DNA of 64,000 bases from Helianthus annuus (lineage: Eukaryota > Streptophyta > Magnoliopsida > Asterales > Asteraceae). This document shows positions 22,062-33,560 of this stretch, piece by piece; positions within the stretch are counted from its first letter, which is position 1, and every line of letters begins with the position of its first letter. A program made the translations under genes and the position numbers. The stretch covers positions 22,644,383 to 22,708,382 of the forward strand of contig NC_035436.2 in NCBI RefSeq assembly GCF_002127325.2, given 5' to 3'. The notes beneath the pieces were generated by a model that was not told the origin of the DNA, made no database searches, and was given only the letters and a program-made list of their open reading frames with translations.

Positions 22062-22200
22062 GTTGATTGATGTAAAACTTATCTCGAAAAGGTGCTCCAA
22101 ACGGCTTAAATTTTATCAATTGGAAGTTTAAACACCCGAATTAAAGCACCGTTTCCGTCATTTGGAACACCGTTTCCAGGTAAGTTTTACATCAATCAAC
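22062..22200. mobile_element. small foldback element, copy 1
   Basis: 139 bp with termini GTTGATTGATGTAAAACTTA and its inverse, about 33 bp long. Present in all three copies of the unit, so it predates them. Confidence 0.55.
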
Positions 22201-22728
22201 TCGTATCCTCGAAATTCGTAAAAAAACTTAACTCCGTTAAATTTGTTTATAATGGAGATGCAGTGAGAAAAAAATACTTAAAGGGTGGGAATGCTAGTGG
22301 TAATATTCAAAGGTGATAGTGCCAATGGCCAACCACCTCTAGATGAGATTATTAAAGTCCAATTTCCTCTTCTTTTAATTGGTGCTCGTTTGTTTTTGTT
22401 TACGCTTATTCGCTTATATTCATGCGTGTTCGTTTGTTTATGCTTGTGAACCGTCTGTTATGTGTATTCTTTATGTTATATAGTCTATCAATAAAATAAA
22501 TCTCATAATCGAAACATAAAGTAACAAAAAAATCTCATTAGACACATGTTTTCTCCCTCGGATGGTTACATATAAAATGAAGAGTGAACATAATTAAAAT
22601 TGTAATCTAGAGTTCAACATTTTTAGTTTTGGGAGATTTAAGAGGGAAATTACAATGCCCATACATGTTGCAAACCCCTTGGATCTCCGTACCGCGTAGC
22701 ATTCGAATGTATCCCTTCTCTCCCCATC

Positions 22729-23201
22729 TGATGCGGGCCCAAGTGTGGAGGAACGGGCTATTTTGTATTTGGAGGCCCAAGACCGCGTAACAAAAGGGGC
22801 TTCACTAAAATGGCTCTAACTTGGGCTACGCGGTCCGTTTGGGACCTGCGACCAGGCGATTCGAACGTGAGAACAAGCTCTATCTTGCTGTCATCCGGGC
22901 CGAAAAAACGCTTATTTCTATTAGTTTTTTCCATTTTTATGTTTTTTCAAGTATTTTGAGCATTTTGTTTTTGGGCTTGTGTTTGGCCCGTTGTCTTTTT
23001 TAGGCCCATTTCGAATTTCTGTCTCTATTTATGTATTGCCCTAGTCATTTGAACAATCAGAATTGAATTTTGAGAAAACAGTTTTTTCACTTCAAATTCC
23101 GTGACCTTTGGGGTTACAATTTGGGGGTTGGGGAAGAACTACACGGGTATTCGTAGAATCAACGTGTAATCTTCATTTTTTTCGTTTCACGCGCTACATC
23201 A
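22729..23201. mobile_element. solo LTR, 473 bp
   Basis: Begins TGATGCGGGCC and ends GCGCTACATCA (TG...CA with inverted TGATG/CATCA tips), flanked by a perfect 5-bp duplication CCATC (22724-22728 and 23202-23206). The empty site is visible in the other copies. Contains a CTCTATTTATG TATA-like stretch near 23023. No PBS or PPT attached, so LTR-LTR recombination removed the rest, or it is a very small LTR-like element. Confidence 0.75.
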
Positions 23202-24174
23202 CCATCCTTCGCCCCACGAGTTCTTAACAATCCAGTACTTGGTTCCGTCAGGATCCTGATCGTATCCAACTATCAACATCGCGTGCATCAGCTCCATTCC
23301 ACCCACATGGTCCACTATAAATTCCCTAAACACCATGAACTATTAAACAACATATCGATAACAAATGAACGATGCGTGATTGAAATGTTACCTCTTTGTA
23401 GAACATGAAACCGTCACCGCCAGGATCCATTTGAAAAGTTACAGGCTGATGTGCCACTGCTTTCAATAGCGCTTCTTCATCGTGTTCTGGCAAATACTCG
23501 GTTCCATCAACAGTTACCGAGTGATGACCATACTGGTTTGAAAACACAGATTGTTAGAATCAAATACAAATAACTTTTAACGTGTGAATGATACAAAAAA
23601 CTAAAGTACGTTCAACTAGAAGAATTATTATTACGGTACAGTTTTAAAGTAGCGTTAATATTACTCTAGTTGATCTGTTGTAGAGTAATAAGTATCACAC
23701 TTCAACAAAATGAACTATAGCATTTATTATTATGCATTTACGCTACTTCAAAAAGGTAGTGTAATAATACTTATAGTGGTTCGAACATAATTGCTATAAT
23801 TATTTGTACAATTCGTATGTTAAAAGCTGTTTGTACTTGATATAACAAGCATTGTAATCTAGTTATCTATACTATATTCATTAGTTTTGTTTGTACCTTA
23901 GATGTATCGCATGTTTCCCTTTTACCTACATAAGGGTAGAACTCATCTGTAGCTATACCTCCATGCTCTTTGACGAAAGTAAATACGCCACAGACCTGCC
24001 CTCCGTCACAATGGAAGGTTCTGTCGCTCGAATCACAATCAAGAAGTTGTTGTTATGATAATGATAAGAGTTGACCTATTCTGATGGCGTTTATTCCTTC
24101 AATTGCACCCACCGCAGCAAATGCGAAACAACTTCCTGTAAACTCGACACCAAAATTGTTTGTAACTATGTGTG

Positions 24175-24560
24175 CTAAGTATGGTTACAAAAATACAACA
24201 TCATTGTTTTGAATATAGATAATTGTTTGTGTTATCTATGGTTAAAAAAGATATATATAACATCACCAATTTGAGTATAGATAATTGTTTATGGTTGCAA
24301 AAATATAACATTATTGAATATATAGATAATTGTTTGTGTTAAATATGGTTACAAAAATATTTGTTTTTGAACTGCAATTTTTTTAATCTCTGTTGTCTGT
24401 GGGACTTGAATCCAAGACTTTCCCTTTCTAAACACATGTGTTTAAAGGCTTTGTCTTTGTCAATGGACCATCACCCCATTGGTTGATTAGAAGAATATAA
24501 CGTTAGTGTTTTGAATATATAGATAATTGTTTGTGTTAAATATGGTTACAGGATCATATC
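24175..24560. repeat. intron 1 imperfect repeats (copy 1)
   Basis: Several copies of a ~60-bp AT-rich unit holding AACCATATTTAACACAAAC and AATTATCTATA. Equivalent arrays lie at 26030-26420 and 52430-52820. Confidence 0.55.
24379..24480 (-). mobile_element. putative tRNA-derived SINE in intron 1, copy 1
   Basis: On the minus strand it begins GGGGTGATGGTCCATTGACA, has a B-box-like GGATTCAAGTCCCA, and ends in a run of A. Found at the same place in the other two gene copies. A box is weak and no target duplication is clear. Confidence 0.4.
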
Positions 24561-25253
24561 ACTACAAGGGTAATCTAAAGTTACTATTTTATGTATTAAT
24601 TTCAATATAAATATGTACTTAACCAACCTTACTTATAGAGACAAAGGGTGGTGTTAAATTTACCCTCTTCTCTCACAAACTTGGGAGAGGGCCCACCCCA
24701 AAAGACTAACTTGTATGTAAATGAGACAAAACGTGTTACCGCACTGTCCTTGATTTTTCATAGGGGTGACAGCGTTATGTTCCCTCCAATCCATCCTCGG
24801 TGGAATACCGTTTATATCGATAACATTATAACTGGAACTCAAGTTGGTCTTACGAATCCCGTGAAGAGCAATGAAGTGGCCACCCTTCGAGTCGGCATGG
24901 GTTTTCCTAAACTCATGGTGAGTCATGGTAGCAAACTCGTTTATTTTCAACTTGTATCCCAGGTTCATCTTGTTTTTCTTGTGAATATTTCGTAGGTTGT
25001 GCTTGAATACATTGAACCGTTGGGGGCTTCTATCGGTCACTTTGTGGTGTTCTCGCCACCTGTCGTACAACCCTTGGAATCCCTCCTCCGATTCGAGTTC
25101 TTGCTCATGGTAATTGAAGCTTTCCACAACTCCTAGTATCAAGACCAAAGAAAGTGAAAAAAAATATAAAATTATTGATCTTCATTTGGAGGAAAATGGT
25201 GTAAGAAATGAGATTGTTATGATCCAAGTAGTACGCATTTAAAAGTGCTTATT

Positions 25254-25331
25254 TCTTACACCATTTTCCTCCAAATGGAGATCAACAATTTTATATTTTT
25301 TTCACTTTTCCTTTTCCTAGAAACAAGCAAG
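25254..25331. other. spacer at the centre of the inverted duplication
   Basis: The first 56 bp repeat, in direct orientation, the start of exon 1 that is found again at 25379-25434. The rest matches the upstream flank of the third gene copy. A short inserted duplicate at a palindrome centre suggests template switching. Confidence 0.7.
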
Positions 25332-25399
25332 AATAAGCACTTTTAAATGCGTACTACTTGGATCATAACAATCTCATTTCTTACACCATTTTCCTCCAA

Positions 25400-27499
25400 A
25401 TGGAGATCAACAATTTTATATTTTTTTCACTTTCTTTGGTCTTGAAACAAGGAGTTGTGGAAAGCTTCAATTACCATGAGCAAGAACTCGAATCGGAGGA
25501 GGGATTCCAAGGGTTGTACGACAGGTGGCGAGAACACCACAAAGTGACCGATAGAAGCCCCCAACGGTTCAATGTATTCAAGAACAACGTACGAAATATT
25601 CACAAGAAAACAAGATGAACCTGGGATACAAGTTGCAAATAAACGAGTTTGCTACGAAGACTCACCATGAGTTTAGGAAAACCCATGCCGACTCGAAGGA
25701 TGGCCACTTCATTGCTTTTCACGGGATTCGTAAGACCAACTTGAGTTCCAGTTATAATGATATCAATATAAATGCTATTCCACCGAGGATGGATTGGAGG
25801 GAACATATCGCTGTCACCCGTGTGAAAAATCAAGGACAATGCGGTAACACGTTTTGTCTCATTTACATACAAGTTAGACTTTTGGGGTGGGCCCTCTCCC
25901 AAGTTTGTGAGAGAAGAGGGTAAATTTAACACCACCCTTTGTCTCTATAACTACGGTTGGTTAATTACATATTTATATTGAAATTAATACATAAATTAGT
26001 AACTTTAGATTACCCTTGTAGTGATATGATCCTGTAACCATATTTAACACAAACAATTATCTATATATTCAAAACACTAACGTTATATTCTTCTAATCAA
26101 CCAATGGGGTGATGGTCCATTGACAAAGACAAAGTCTTTAAACACATGTGTTTAGCAAGGGAAAGTCTTGGATTCAAGTCCCACAGACAACAGAGATTAA
26201 AAAAATTGCAGTTCAAAAACAAATATTTTTGTAACCATATTTTAACACAAACAATTATCTATATATTCAATAATGTTATATTTTTGTAACCATAAACAAT
26301 TATCTATAGTCAAATTGATAATGTCATATATATCTTTTTTAACCATATATAACACAAACAATTATCTATATTCAAAACAATGATGTTATATTTTTGTAAC
26401 CATATTTAGCACACATAGTTACAAATAATTTTGGTGTCGAGTTTACAGGAAGTTGTTTCGCATTTGCTACGGTGGGTTCAATTGAAGGAATAAACGCCAT
26501 CAGAACAGGTCAACTCTTATCATTATGAGAACAACAACTTCCTGATTGTGATTGGAGCGACAGAACCTTCCATTGCGACGGAGAGCAGGTCTGTGGCGTA
26601 TTTACTTTCGTCAAAGAGCATGGAGGTATAGCTACAGATGAATTCTGCCCTTATGTAGATAAAAGGGAAATATGCCATACATCTAAGGTACAAACAAAAC
26701 TAATGAATATAGTATAGATAACTAGATTACAATCCTTGTTATATCAAGTACAAACAGCTTTTAACGTACGAATTGTACAAATAATTATAGCAATTATGTT
26801 CGAACCACTGTAAGTATTATTACACTACCCTGTTGAAGTAGCGTAAATGCATAATAATAATTGCTATAGTTCATTTTGTTGAAGTGTAATACTTATTACT
26901 CTACAACAGATGAACTAGAGTAATATTAACGCTACTTTAAAACTGTACCGTAATAGTAATTCTTCTAGTTGAACATACGTACTTTAGTTTTTTGTATCAT
27001 TCGCATGTTAAAAACTATTTGTATTTGATTCTAACAATCTGTGTTTTGATACCAGTATGGTCATCACTAGGTAACTGTTGATGGAACCGAGTAATTGTTA
27101 GAACACGATGAAGAAGCGCTATTGAAAGCAGTGGCACATCAGCCTGTAACTTTTCAAATGGATCCTGGCGGTGACGGTTTCATGTTCTACAAAGAGGTAA
27201 CATTTCAATCACGCATCGTTCATTTGTTATTGATATGTTGTTTAATAGTTCATGGTGTTTAGGGAATTTTTAGTGGACCATGTGTAATGGAGCTGATGCA
27301 CGCGATGTTGATAGTTGGATACGATCAGGATCCTGACGGAACCAAGTACTGGATTGTTAAGAACTCGTGGGGCGAAGGATGGGGAGAGAAGGGATATATT
27401 CGTATGCTGCGCGGTACGAGTATCCAAGGAGTTTGCAACATGTATGGGCATAGTAATTTCCCTCTTAAATCTCCCGAAACTAAAAATGTTGAACTCTAG
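25400..27499 (+). pseudogene. papain-type cysteine protease pseudogene, copy 2
   Basis: Exons 25400-25843, 26449-26687, 27056-27196 and 27263-27499, all with GT/AG borders. Same family and motifs as copy 1. Lesions: loss of one A in exon 1 (frameshift in the propeptide), TGA in exon 2 (the Ser before GAA CAA CAA), TAG and TAA in exon 3. The last exon is open to its stop, with [11 protein letters not shown] and WIVKNSWG, ending in NVEL where KDEL-type relatives carry an ER-retention tetrapeptide. Shares the exon 1, TGA and exon 3 TAA lesions with copy 3. Confidence 0.8.
26103..26205 (+). mobile_element. putative SINE in intron 1, copy 2
   Basis: Same insert as at 24379-24480, here on the plus strand with B box near 26170-26183 and a terminal A run. 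Confidence 0.4.
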
Positions 27500-27907
27500 A
27501 GTACAATTTTAATTATGTTCACTCTTCATTTTATATGTAACCATCCGAGAGAGAAAACATGTCTAATGAGATTTTTTTTTGTTACTTTATGTTTCGATTA
27601 TGAGATTTATTTTCTTGATAGATTATATAACATGAAGAATACACATAACAGACGGTTCACAAGCATAAACGAACGAACACGCATGAATATAAGCGAATAA
27701 GCGAAACAAAAACATACAAGCACCAATTAAAAAAAGAGGAAATTGGATTTTAATAATCTCACCTAGAGGTGGTTGGCCACTGGCACTATCACCATTGAAT
27801 ATTACCACTAGCAGTCCCACCCTTTAAGTATTTTTTTTTTCTCACTGCATCTCCATTGTAAACAAATTTAACATAGTTAAGTTTTTTTCCGAATTTCGAG
27901 GATATGA

Positions 27908-28046
27908 GTTGATTGATGTAAAACTTACCTCGAAACAGTGTTCCAAATGAGGGAAACGATGCTTCAATTCGGGTGTTTAAACTTCCAATTGATAAAATTT
28001 AAGTTGTTTGGAGCACCGTTTCGAGATAAGTTCTACATCAATCAAC
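27908..28046. mobile_element. small foldback element, copy 2
   Basis: Inverse counterpart of 22062-22200, with the same long terminal inverted repeats. Confidence 0.55.
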
Positions 28047-28099
28047 TTGTATCCTGTTCTAATCAAATGCCCTAAAACATCAGTTCGAAAATGATAACA

Positions 28100-28700
28100 G
28101 CATAATGAACCTTAGCATTTTCAGGGGTCATCTACTACAAAGAATGGTTGTAACGAATAATCCATCCTTAAACTTCCTCACCATTAAATTTTGGGAAATC
28201 AAGCCGACCGTGCGAACCAGCCGTTGATCTTGGTGTCCTGTACCCCTATCATTACCCAATTTGCTGTTAATCTCCGCCATTTGAGTAACTAATGTTGTCA
28301 TACTGATCTGCAATAATCTGATAGCTCTGGTCTAAAATTGCTTGTTGCCCTTCAATTACTCTTGTGCTGTCTTGAGTTAACTTTTCCAATTTTTCCATTT
28401 CTTGGTGTCTCATCGGCATAAACAACGAATGATCGTAACCCTAAGTTTCCCAATTTGATTATAGAAAAAACATGCAATTGTAGATTGCCGTAACCTTGAA
28501 TTGAAACGAAAACGAAGAACAAAATCCATGAGTTCGAAGTGAAATTGATCGAAAGAGTGATCAATTTCGGTGAATTGAAATGAAGTCGAGTTTAAATTGA
28601 TTGATCGGAAGAGTGATCAATTTCAGCGAATTGTACGAAAGCTGATTGATGGATTTGAATGCGGATTTTGATGAATTAGGGTTTAAGTTCAAGGGCGTCC
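28100..28700 (-). pseudogene. Ty3/gypsy gag N-terminus, remnant (right arm)
   Basis: Inverse of the gag scrap in the left arm, with the same KLEKLTQDS and FPKFNGEE-type signals in shifted frames. In this arm the primer site is still present just upstream (28714-28725). Confidence 0.6.
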
Positions 28701-28713
28701 AGATGATCGAACA

Positions 28714-28725
28714 GCTCTGATACCA
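28714..28725 (-). other. primer binding site of the gypsy remnant
   Basis: TGGTATCAGAGC on the minus strand, four bases after the LTR end. Confidence 0.75.
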
Positions 28726-28729
28726 ACGT

Positions 28730-28958
28730 TGCAATAAGAAATTGAGAAGAATCATAAGAGGAACAAGAGTCAATTCATTATGGAGATAAGATCTTTACAA
28801 CTGATTACAACAGCTTATAACGATCTGATTCAAGTTCGTTACTTTTTTTCTAATAATATACCCTCTAAGAATACAACAATTACACATAAGACCCTCTACT
28901 TGTTTTGACATGTAACACCTATAAAGTAGTTTTAGTACATGTGTGGCTTCTATATACA
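28730..28958 (-). repeat. 229-bp LTR bracketed by PBS and PPT
   Basis: On the minus strand the LTR runs TGTATATAG...TTATTGCA. It has a primer site on one side (28714-28725) and a PPT-like AAAGTTGGGGGATAT on the other (28959-28973), so it is preceded and followed by element interior. Confidence 0.6.
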
Positions 28959-29080
28959 ATATCCCCCAACTTTCAACTTCTTGCTGTCAAGATTAATATG
29001 AACAGATAATATGTCCTGGTTTTTCTCCAGTTGTATTTTCTTTTACATCTTCCACTACATATGTACATGTATATAAAGAT

Positions 29081-29274
29081 AGAGTTGGATGAATAAGAAT
29101 ACACTTCTCATATTTCTCTTATTTTATTATACACAAACTCATCACTACATATGAAAATTGTCTTCTTCTATAGAACCCGAAGTTCTAATTATAAAGAACC
29201 CGAAGTTCTCCTAGATTATCCATTATATACCCATGCTTGTTATTAAATGCATGTCTCTTTCTTTTGTAGATAAA
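29081..29274 (+). other. leader region upstream of the copia gag
   Basis: AT-rich, with a duplicated GAACCCGAAGTTCT. Probably the LTR/leader edge of the copia element that follows. No primer site found. Confidence 0.4.
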
Positions 29275-29447
29275 ATGTTGAACTTATCAAAGCTTGAATT
29301 CACCGCACTTGACATCTCGGGTAACAACTACCTCCCATGGATTCTTGATGCTAAAATTCATTTGATAGCAAATAATTTGGGGGAGACAATTATTGATGGT
29401 AATCAAACTTCACCTCAAGATCAAGTGAAAGCTATGATATTCCTCCA
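29275..29447 (+). pseudogene. copia gag N-terminus, split by an LTR insertion
   Basis: Starts at ATG 29275. The LSKLEFTALDISGNNYLPW and DAKIHLIANNLGETI segments are typical of the UBN2-type gag of plant copia elements. The frame is cut at 29447 by the LTR at 29448. Coding resumes after the N gap at 37498. Confidence 0.75.
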
Positions 29448-30255
29448 TGTTGGGATCTGGGGCCATCATGATTGTGTTTGTTTGCATAAAACGATTAATC
29501 AGAACATATGAAATGATAAGAGTGCAGCGGAAATGAGTAGCAAACTTTGTAAACACAATCAAAGGAAAGTATAGATTGATAAACATTTGCTTTTCATTGA
29601 GTCAAAAGATTTACATAAAAGCAAAAGATTACAATACAAGCTTACAATCTAAACTCCCCCTCAGCCTGACACACCAGAGTTGGTTGCACAAGATGAAAGG
29701 ATTGAATTGAGGAAGCGAACTCACTCAAAACGAATAAAGTATAACAGTACAGCATACTGTCATATTTATAGGCAAACCAAACTACTGATGAGCTTCGGCT
29801 GACGTCACCATGATAGTGACATCTAACGACCTAACAAACTTTAAACACTGTTCTATACAAACTACTGATATACAACATCTGATAATCATCATAATACATA
29901 CTAGAGATAACTACTGCTTCACGTTCCATTGTTGTAGCCTGAGCACAGATGTTGGAACTTCAGTGCATTCTTCAAAGGTGATCAGTCTTTGAGAGAGCAG
30001 TGCTTGAGTCTTCAGTTGTACTTAGAACACATCAGTAGATAGAGCAGCAGAGTTTGTCTTCAACAGTCTATGGAGTATCATCACTGTTTGGTTTATCAGT
30101 TGTTGTAGTAGAGCAGCACTTAAGCTCCATCAGCTGTTAGATAACCACTGTCAAAGGGAGAGCATAGGATAAACTGCTGCTTATTGATGGTCCACTAATG
30201 AGATCCGGTTTTGGCTTTACATTATCTGTTCCTCTGTTAGGGTTCAATCCCAACA
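29448..30255 (-). repeat. 3' LTR of the pol-less element
   Basis: 808 bp with inverted tips TGTTGGGAT and ATCCCAACA. TATAAATA on the minus strand at 29763-29770. PPT (CCAGGGGGAGAT on the minus strand) adjoins at 30256. Confidence 0.85.
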
Positions 30256-30291
30256 ATCTCCCCCTGGAATAGATAATGCCAAAACCCTTCC

Positions 30292-32322
30292 TTATTCAGG
30301 ACCTTTATTACTCATCAAGAGTGCCTTAGCTTGTTCCTTAAATTCAGCTTCAAAATCTTTGGCACTCTGGTCATCTTCATCCCTGCACAGTGAAAGTTCA
30401 AGGAGATCCTGCAAATCTTCAACACTTAGGCCAAGTGCTTCTTTCCTTGATGTATACTTCACCTCACCATTGGCTCTGACCAAGGTCAATACGTGGGTCT
30501 TTTGATCAGACATCCACTTTAGTATTTTTAAGCCTAATGGGTTTCTTGGGAGAGATTTATTTTCAGATGAGTTGAGGGATGATGGCCTTGAAAACATCTG
30601 CAGACTTTTAGACATTCTATTGAAAGCTTCTTCAATGACTCTGTCTGCTGCAGCTATATCATCTACAGTTTCTTGTTCACTAAGCTCTTGTCTTTCAACT
30701 TCTGTCATATCTTTTGCAGTGTTTGGAGATGCAGGTTTGTTGAGTACCTTCTTAAAAAGGTTTTGAAGCTTTGATGAGCTGTCTTCATTTAGACCCATTT
30801 TTGAGATGGTGTCCTTGAGATACTCAGCTTCCTTTTCTAAGACCTCTTCTTCAGTCAGCTGTTTGCCTTCATGTTGTTTTGACCCAAGTGTAGGACTGTC
30901 TGCTGATTTTAGCATTGTCTTGAGGTTTTCAATTTTCTGTTCAAGCTTCATCATCTGTTCTCTTCTCTCTGAATCATCTGAAGCAGTATTCTTCTTTTTC
31001 TTTAGCCTCTCATAGGCTTCATCAGTTTGCTGCCTAGACCATTTTGATATGGCTTCAGCAGTGTCCATCTTAGCATCCACTAGCTCCTTTTTCTTTCCAT
31101 TATATTCAGCAATGAGGTCAGCAATGAGCTTTTTGTATTTACTCCAGTTTGGAGCATTCTTTTTCTTTGAAGGATCATTCTTGATTCTTTGGATCCTTTC
31201 AGCCTCATGCTTTAAAGCTACTAAAGGCCATTCTTTAAACTGTTGTTCTTCAGCAGGATAGAACTTCTCTTTCATGATGAAGGCTAGAAGTTGTTCTCTC
31301 AGCTTCTTCTTTTGATCAGCCTTTTCTTTGTCTAGCTCTTGTGCAAAATCTTCTATCAGCTTCACCTTTGCAATGTAGAACTCCAGTCTATTAGCAATGC
31401 CTTCTTCGCTTAGCCTTTCTTTTTCACTGTCAACCTTGGCTTTTACTTTAGCTTGCCTTGCCTTTATCTTGAGATAATCATTAATATCTTCTGGTGCTAT
31501 GTAGCCTATGAGTGAAGAGAATTTTCTTTTTGAGGGATCTTCTTCTGTATAAAATTGCCTCATCTCATTTTTAATGGCTTCAAGTTCCAGTGGATACTGT
31601 GCAGCATTTGGATCATGTATCCCTTCATTGGCAGTGATTGGCTTTCTTTTTCTGCTAAAGAACTTAGGTTGAGATATAGGAAAGGATAGAGCAGTGGTGG
31701 ATGGCAGACTAACAGTTGCTAAAACAACTGGTGTTTCAACTGCTGTTGTCATTACAACTGCTGATGTATCAGCAGATGTCTTCTGCTTTTTAGCAGGGGA
31801 TGGAGGATGTGAGATAAAATTTGATGGTGGTGATGGTGGTGGTGACTCATCATCAGAAATGAAAACCCTTCTCCTTTTTATTGGAGGGGAGGCTGGTGAT
31901 GTTTTGGGTGGATTAGTGGTTTGAGATTTGTAGCAGTGGTTTGTGACTCTGATTGACTGACAGTGGTTGAAACAACTGGTGTCTCAACTACTGTTGTCAT
32001 TACAACAGATGTTGTAACATCTGCTGTCTTTTGCTTTATGGCAGGAGGCAATGAAGGTTTGGCTGTTTGTGATGGTAGTGGTGGTTTTTGTGTTGTAGAC
32101 ACAGGTGATGATGGTGGAACAGTAGTTGTGGTGGTGTGTGTGTTGATGTAACGGCAGCTGTTTGGCTATTGACAGTAGTTTTGTAACTACTGTTGTATCA
32201 GCTGTTGAAGTTTTTGAGGTTTTGGGTTTTTTTGGTTCACTGTATATCCCATCTTCTATACCTTTCTTTTTCAGCTTGGTTTTCTCCCCCTTTTTGGCAT
32301 TATCTGCCAGGGGTGTATCCAT
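30292..32322 (-). pseudogene. C-terminal part of the unfamiliar element protein (coiled coil)
   Basis: From 31752 to 30292 a 486-codon frame is open: Thr/Val-rich start, then a highly charged Lys/Glu region with heptad-like patterns (about residues 80-330), ending in LLMSNKGPE. I recognise no catalytic motif and no membrane span. Upstream (32322-31753) the same protein continues in other frames with Thr/Pro-rich low complexity and at least two frameshifts. A DNA segment of about 75 bp is repeated with a 248-bp offset (31724 and 31972). An env-like or accessory protein is possible; function unknown. Confidence 0.5.
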
Positions 32323-32364
32323 GAAGAAAATGGCAGATGGAACTTTCTCACTCTGAGCAGTCTT

Positions 32365-33486
32365 TTATATGCTAGCTTTTATAGCCTTGATGTCTGCTTG
32401 AGTGTCTTTGAACCGAGATTCCACCATGTTGGTCAGCATTTGTACTTGATTAGCATGCTTTTTAGCAGCCATTTGTTGCTGTTGTTCAAGCATAGGCTGG
32501 AAGATATTCCAAAGCTCATTTGCAGCAAATGCTTGTGGAGCAGGTGCTTGAGCAGGAGGAACAGTTGATTGGGCTTTTTGAGCTTCTAACAGCTGCTGCA
32601 CCATGTCTTTTATCTCGGCAACAGAAGATTCCAGATTTTCAACTCTGGCCGTCAATTCATTGTATCTTGAATCATCACCTGAATTAACAGGATCATATGA
32701 ATCCCCACCAGTGGTGGTTGTATCAATGTGTGACTTAGGAACAGAGTCCCAAAAATCATCCATTGATGCCCCTTTTTCTTGGTACTGGGGACTTCTTTCT
32801 TCAGCAACCGATAAACCTTTGATGTTACCAGCAATTAAAGATAACTTACTGGTGGTTACCGATGTTGCCATGGAAGAAATTGCCTTCAAGGGAGTCTTAG
32901 TAATGTAACAACTGTCCAACTGAAGATCTGTTGATCCATCAGTTGTAGTTGCTGCTCCACTTGAACTACCACCGAGAGTTACTAGTAACTCAAGGGGTGT
33001 AACCTCCTCAGCTGTTGCTGGGTTAGCAGAGGTATGAGCATCAGACCCAGTCACTTGTGGAGGTATACTCTCAGTAATAAGTGATAGAGAGGAACTGGTT
33101 TGTGTCTGTGCCATATCAACTGCATGCAACAGGGGTATTATTGATTGTGGCAATATGATTGGTGAGGGTATGGGTGTTGAAAGAGACATGTCCTTGGGAT
33201 CAGGACTGTGGAAGATAGATCCGAGTGGATCTAGAGCTTCATATTGTGGTGACCCTGTGCTTACAACCTGACCCTTTTGTGAGGATGTAGGAGAAGTTTG
33301 AGGCTGGGGTTGAGATCTTTCTACCAACTGCTGTGAGGAAGTAGCAGCAGTGGTTTTTGGTGACGTTTGTGCTGTCACTGGCAATTGCTCTGGGACCTCA
33401 TCTTCCAGAGTTGCCTTTGTTTTGGGTTTGGTAGGTTTTCTGGATGTTTTTCTTTTGGTCTTTTTGGTAGCAGGTGTTGGTTTCAA
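32365..33486 (-). pseudogene. middle part of the unfamiliar element protein
   Basis: 373 codons: Lys/Thr/Pro-rich basic start, long Ser/Thr/Gln linker, then a short coiled-coil segment (ARVENLESSVAEIKDMVQQL). It ends at a stop, but the same frame reopens directly into 32322 with related composition, so the stop probably interrupts one longer frame. No enzyme motif. Confidence 0.5.
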
Positions 33487-33560
33487 AGCAGTGGGTGTGC
33501 TACTTTGATCACCTGGAGCAGTGGGCTCAGCAGTGGTTGCTTGAGGATCAGTAGCAGTTT

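Larger units (their letters stand above)
22607..25185 (-). pseudogene. papain-type cysteine protease pseudogene, copy 1
   Basis: Four exons: 25185-24740, 24135-23897, 23532-23392 and 23325-22607 (holding the solo LTR). The product would be a C1A protease of the KDEL-tailed (CEP-like) plant group: signal peptide, I29 propeptide (LYDRWREHH...RFNVFKHNLRN), active-site Cys in GSCFAF (Trp of the usual motif is Phe), LLDCD, catalytic His in [11 protein letters not shown] and Asn in WIVKNSWG. Lesions: an extra T in the signal-peptide T run, TAA in exon 2 where copies 2 and 3 have GAA, a 4-bp insertion early in exon 4, and the solo LTR. Exon 1 and exon 3 are otherwise open, making this the least damaged coding copy. 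Confidence 0.8.
21020..25253. repeat. left arm of a large inverted duplication
   Basis: Inverse of 25332-29080 along its length, apart from the 473-bp solo LTR at 22729-23201 and small indels. The arm starts exactly where the copia-type 3' LTR ends, so that element interrupts the arm's edge. Holds protease pseudogene copy 1, the foldback element and a gypsy gag/LTR scrap. Confidence 0.85.
25332..29080. repeat. right arm of the inverted duplication
   Basis: Inverse of 21020-25253. Its part up to about 28431 also matches 51737-54831 in direct orientation. Confidence 0.85.

Noticed and set aside
24648..24995. Plus-strand 115-codon frame
   Set aside because: Antisense shadow of protease exon 1; the same shadow appears at 25600-25935 and 51984-52340.
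26160..26190. B-box-like sequence considered as a tRNA gene
   Set aside because: No cloverleaf could be formed; at most a tRNA-derived SINE.
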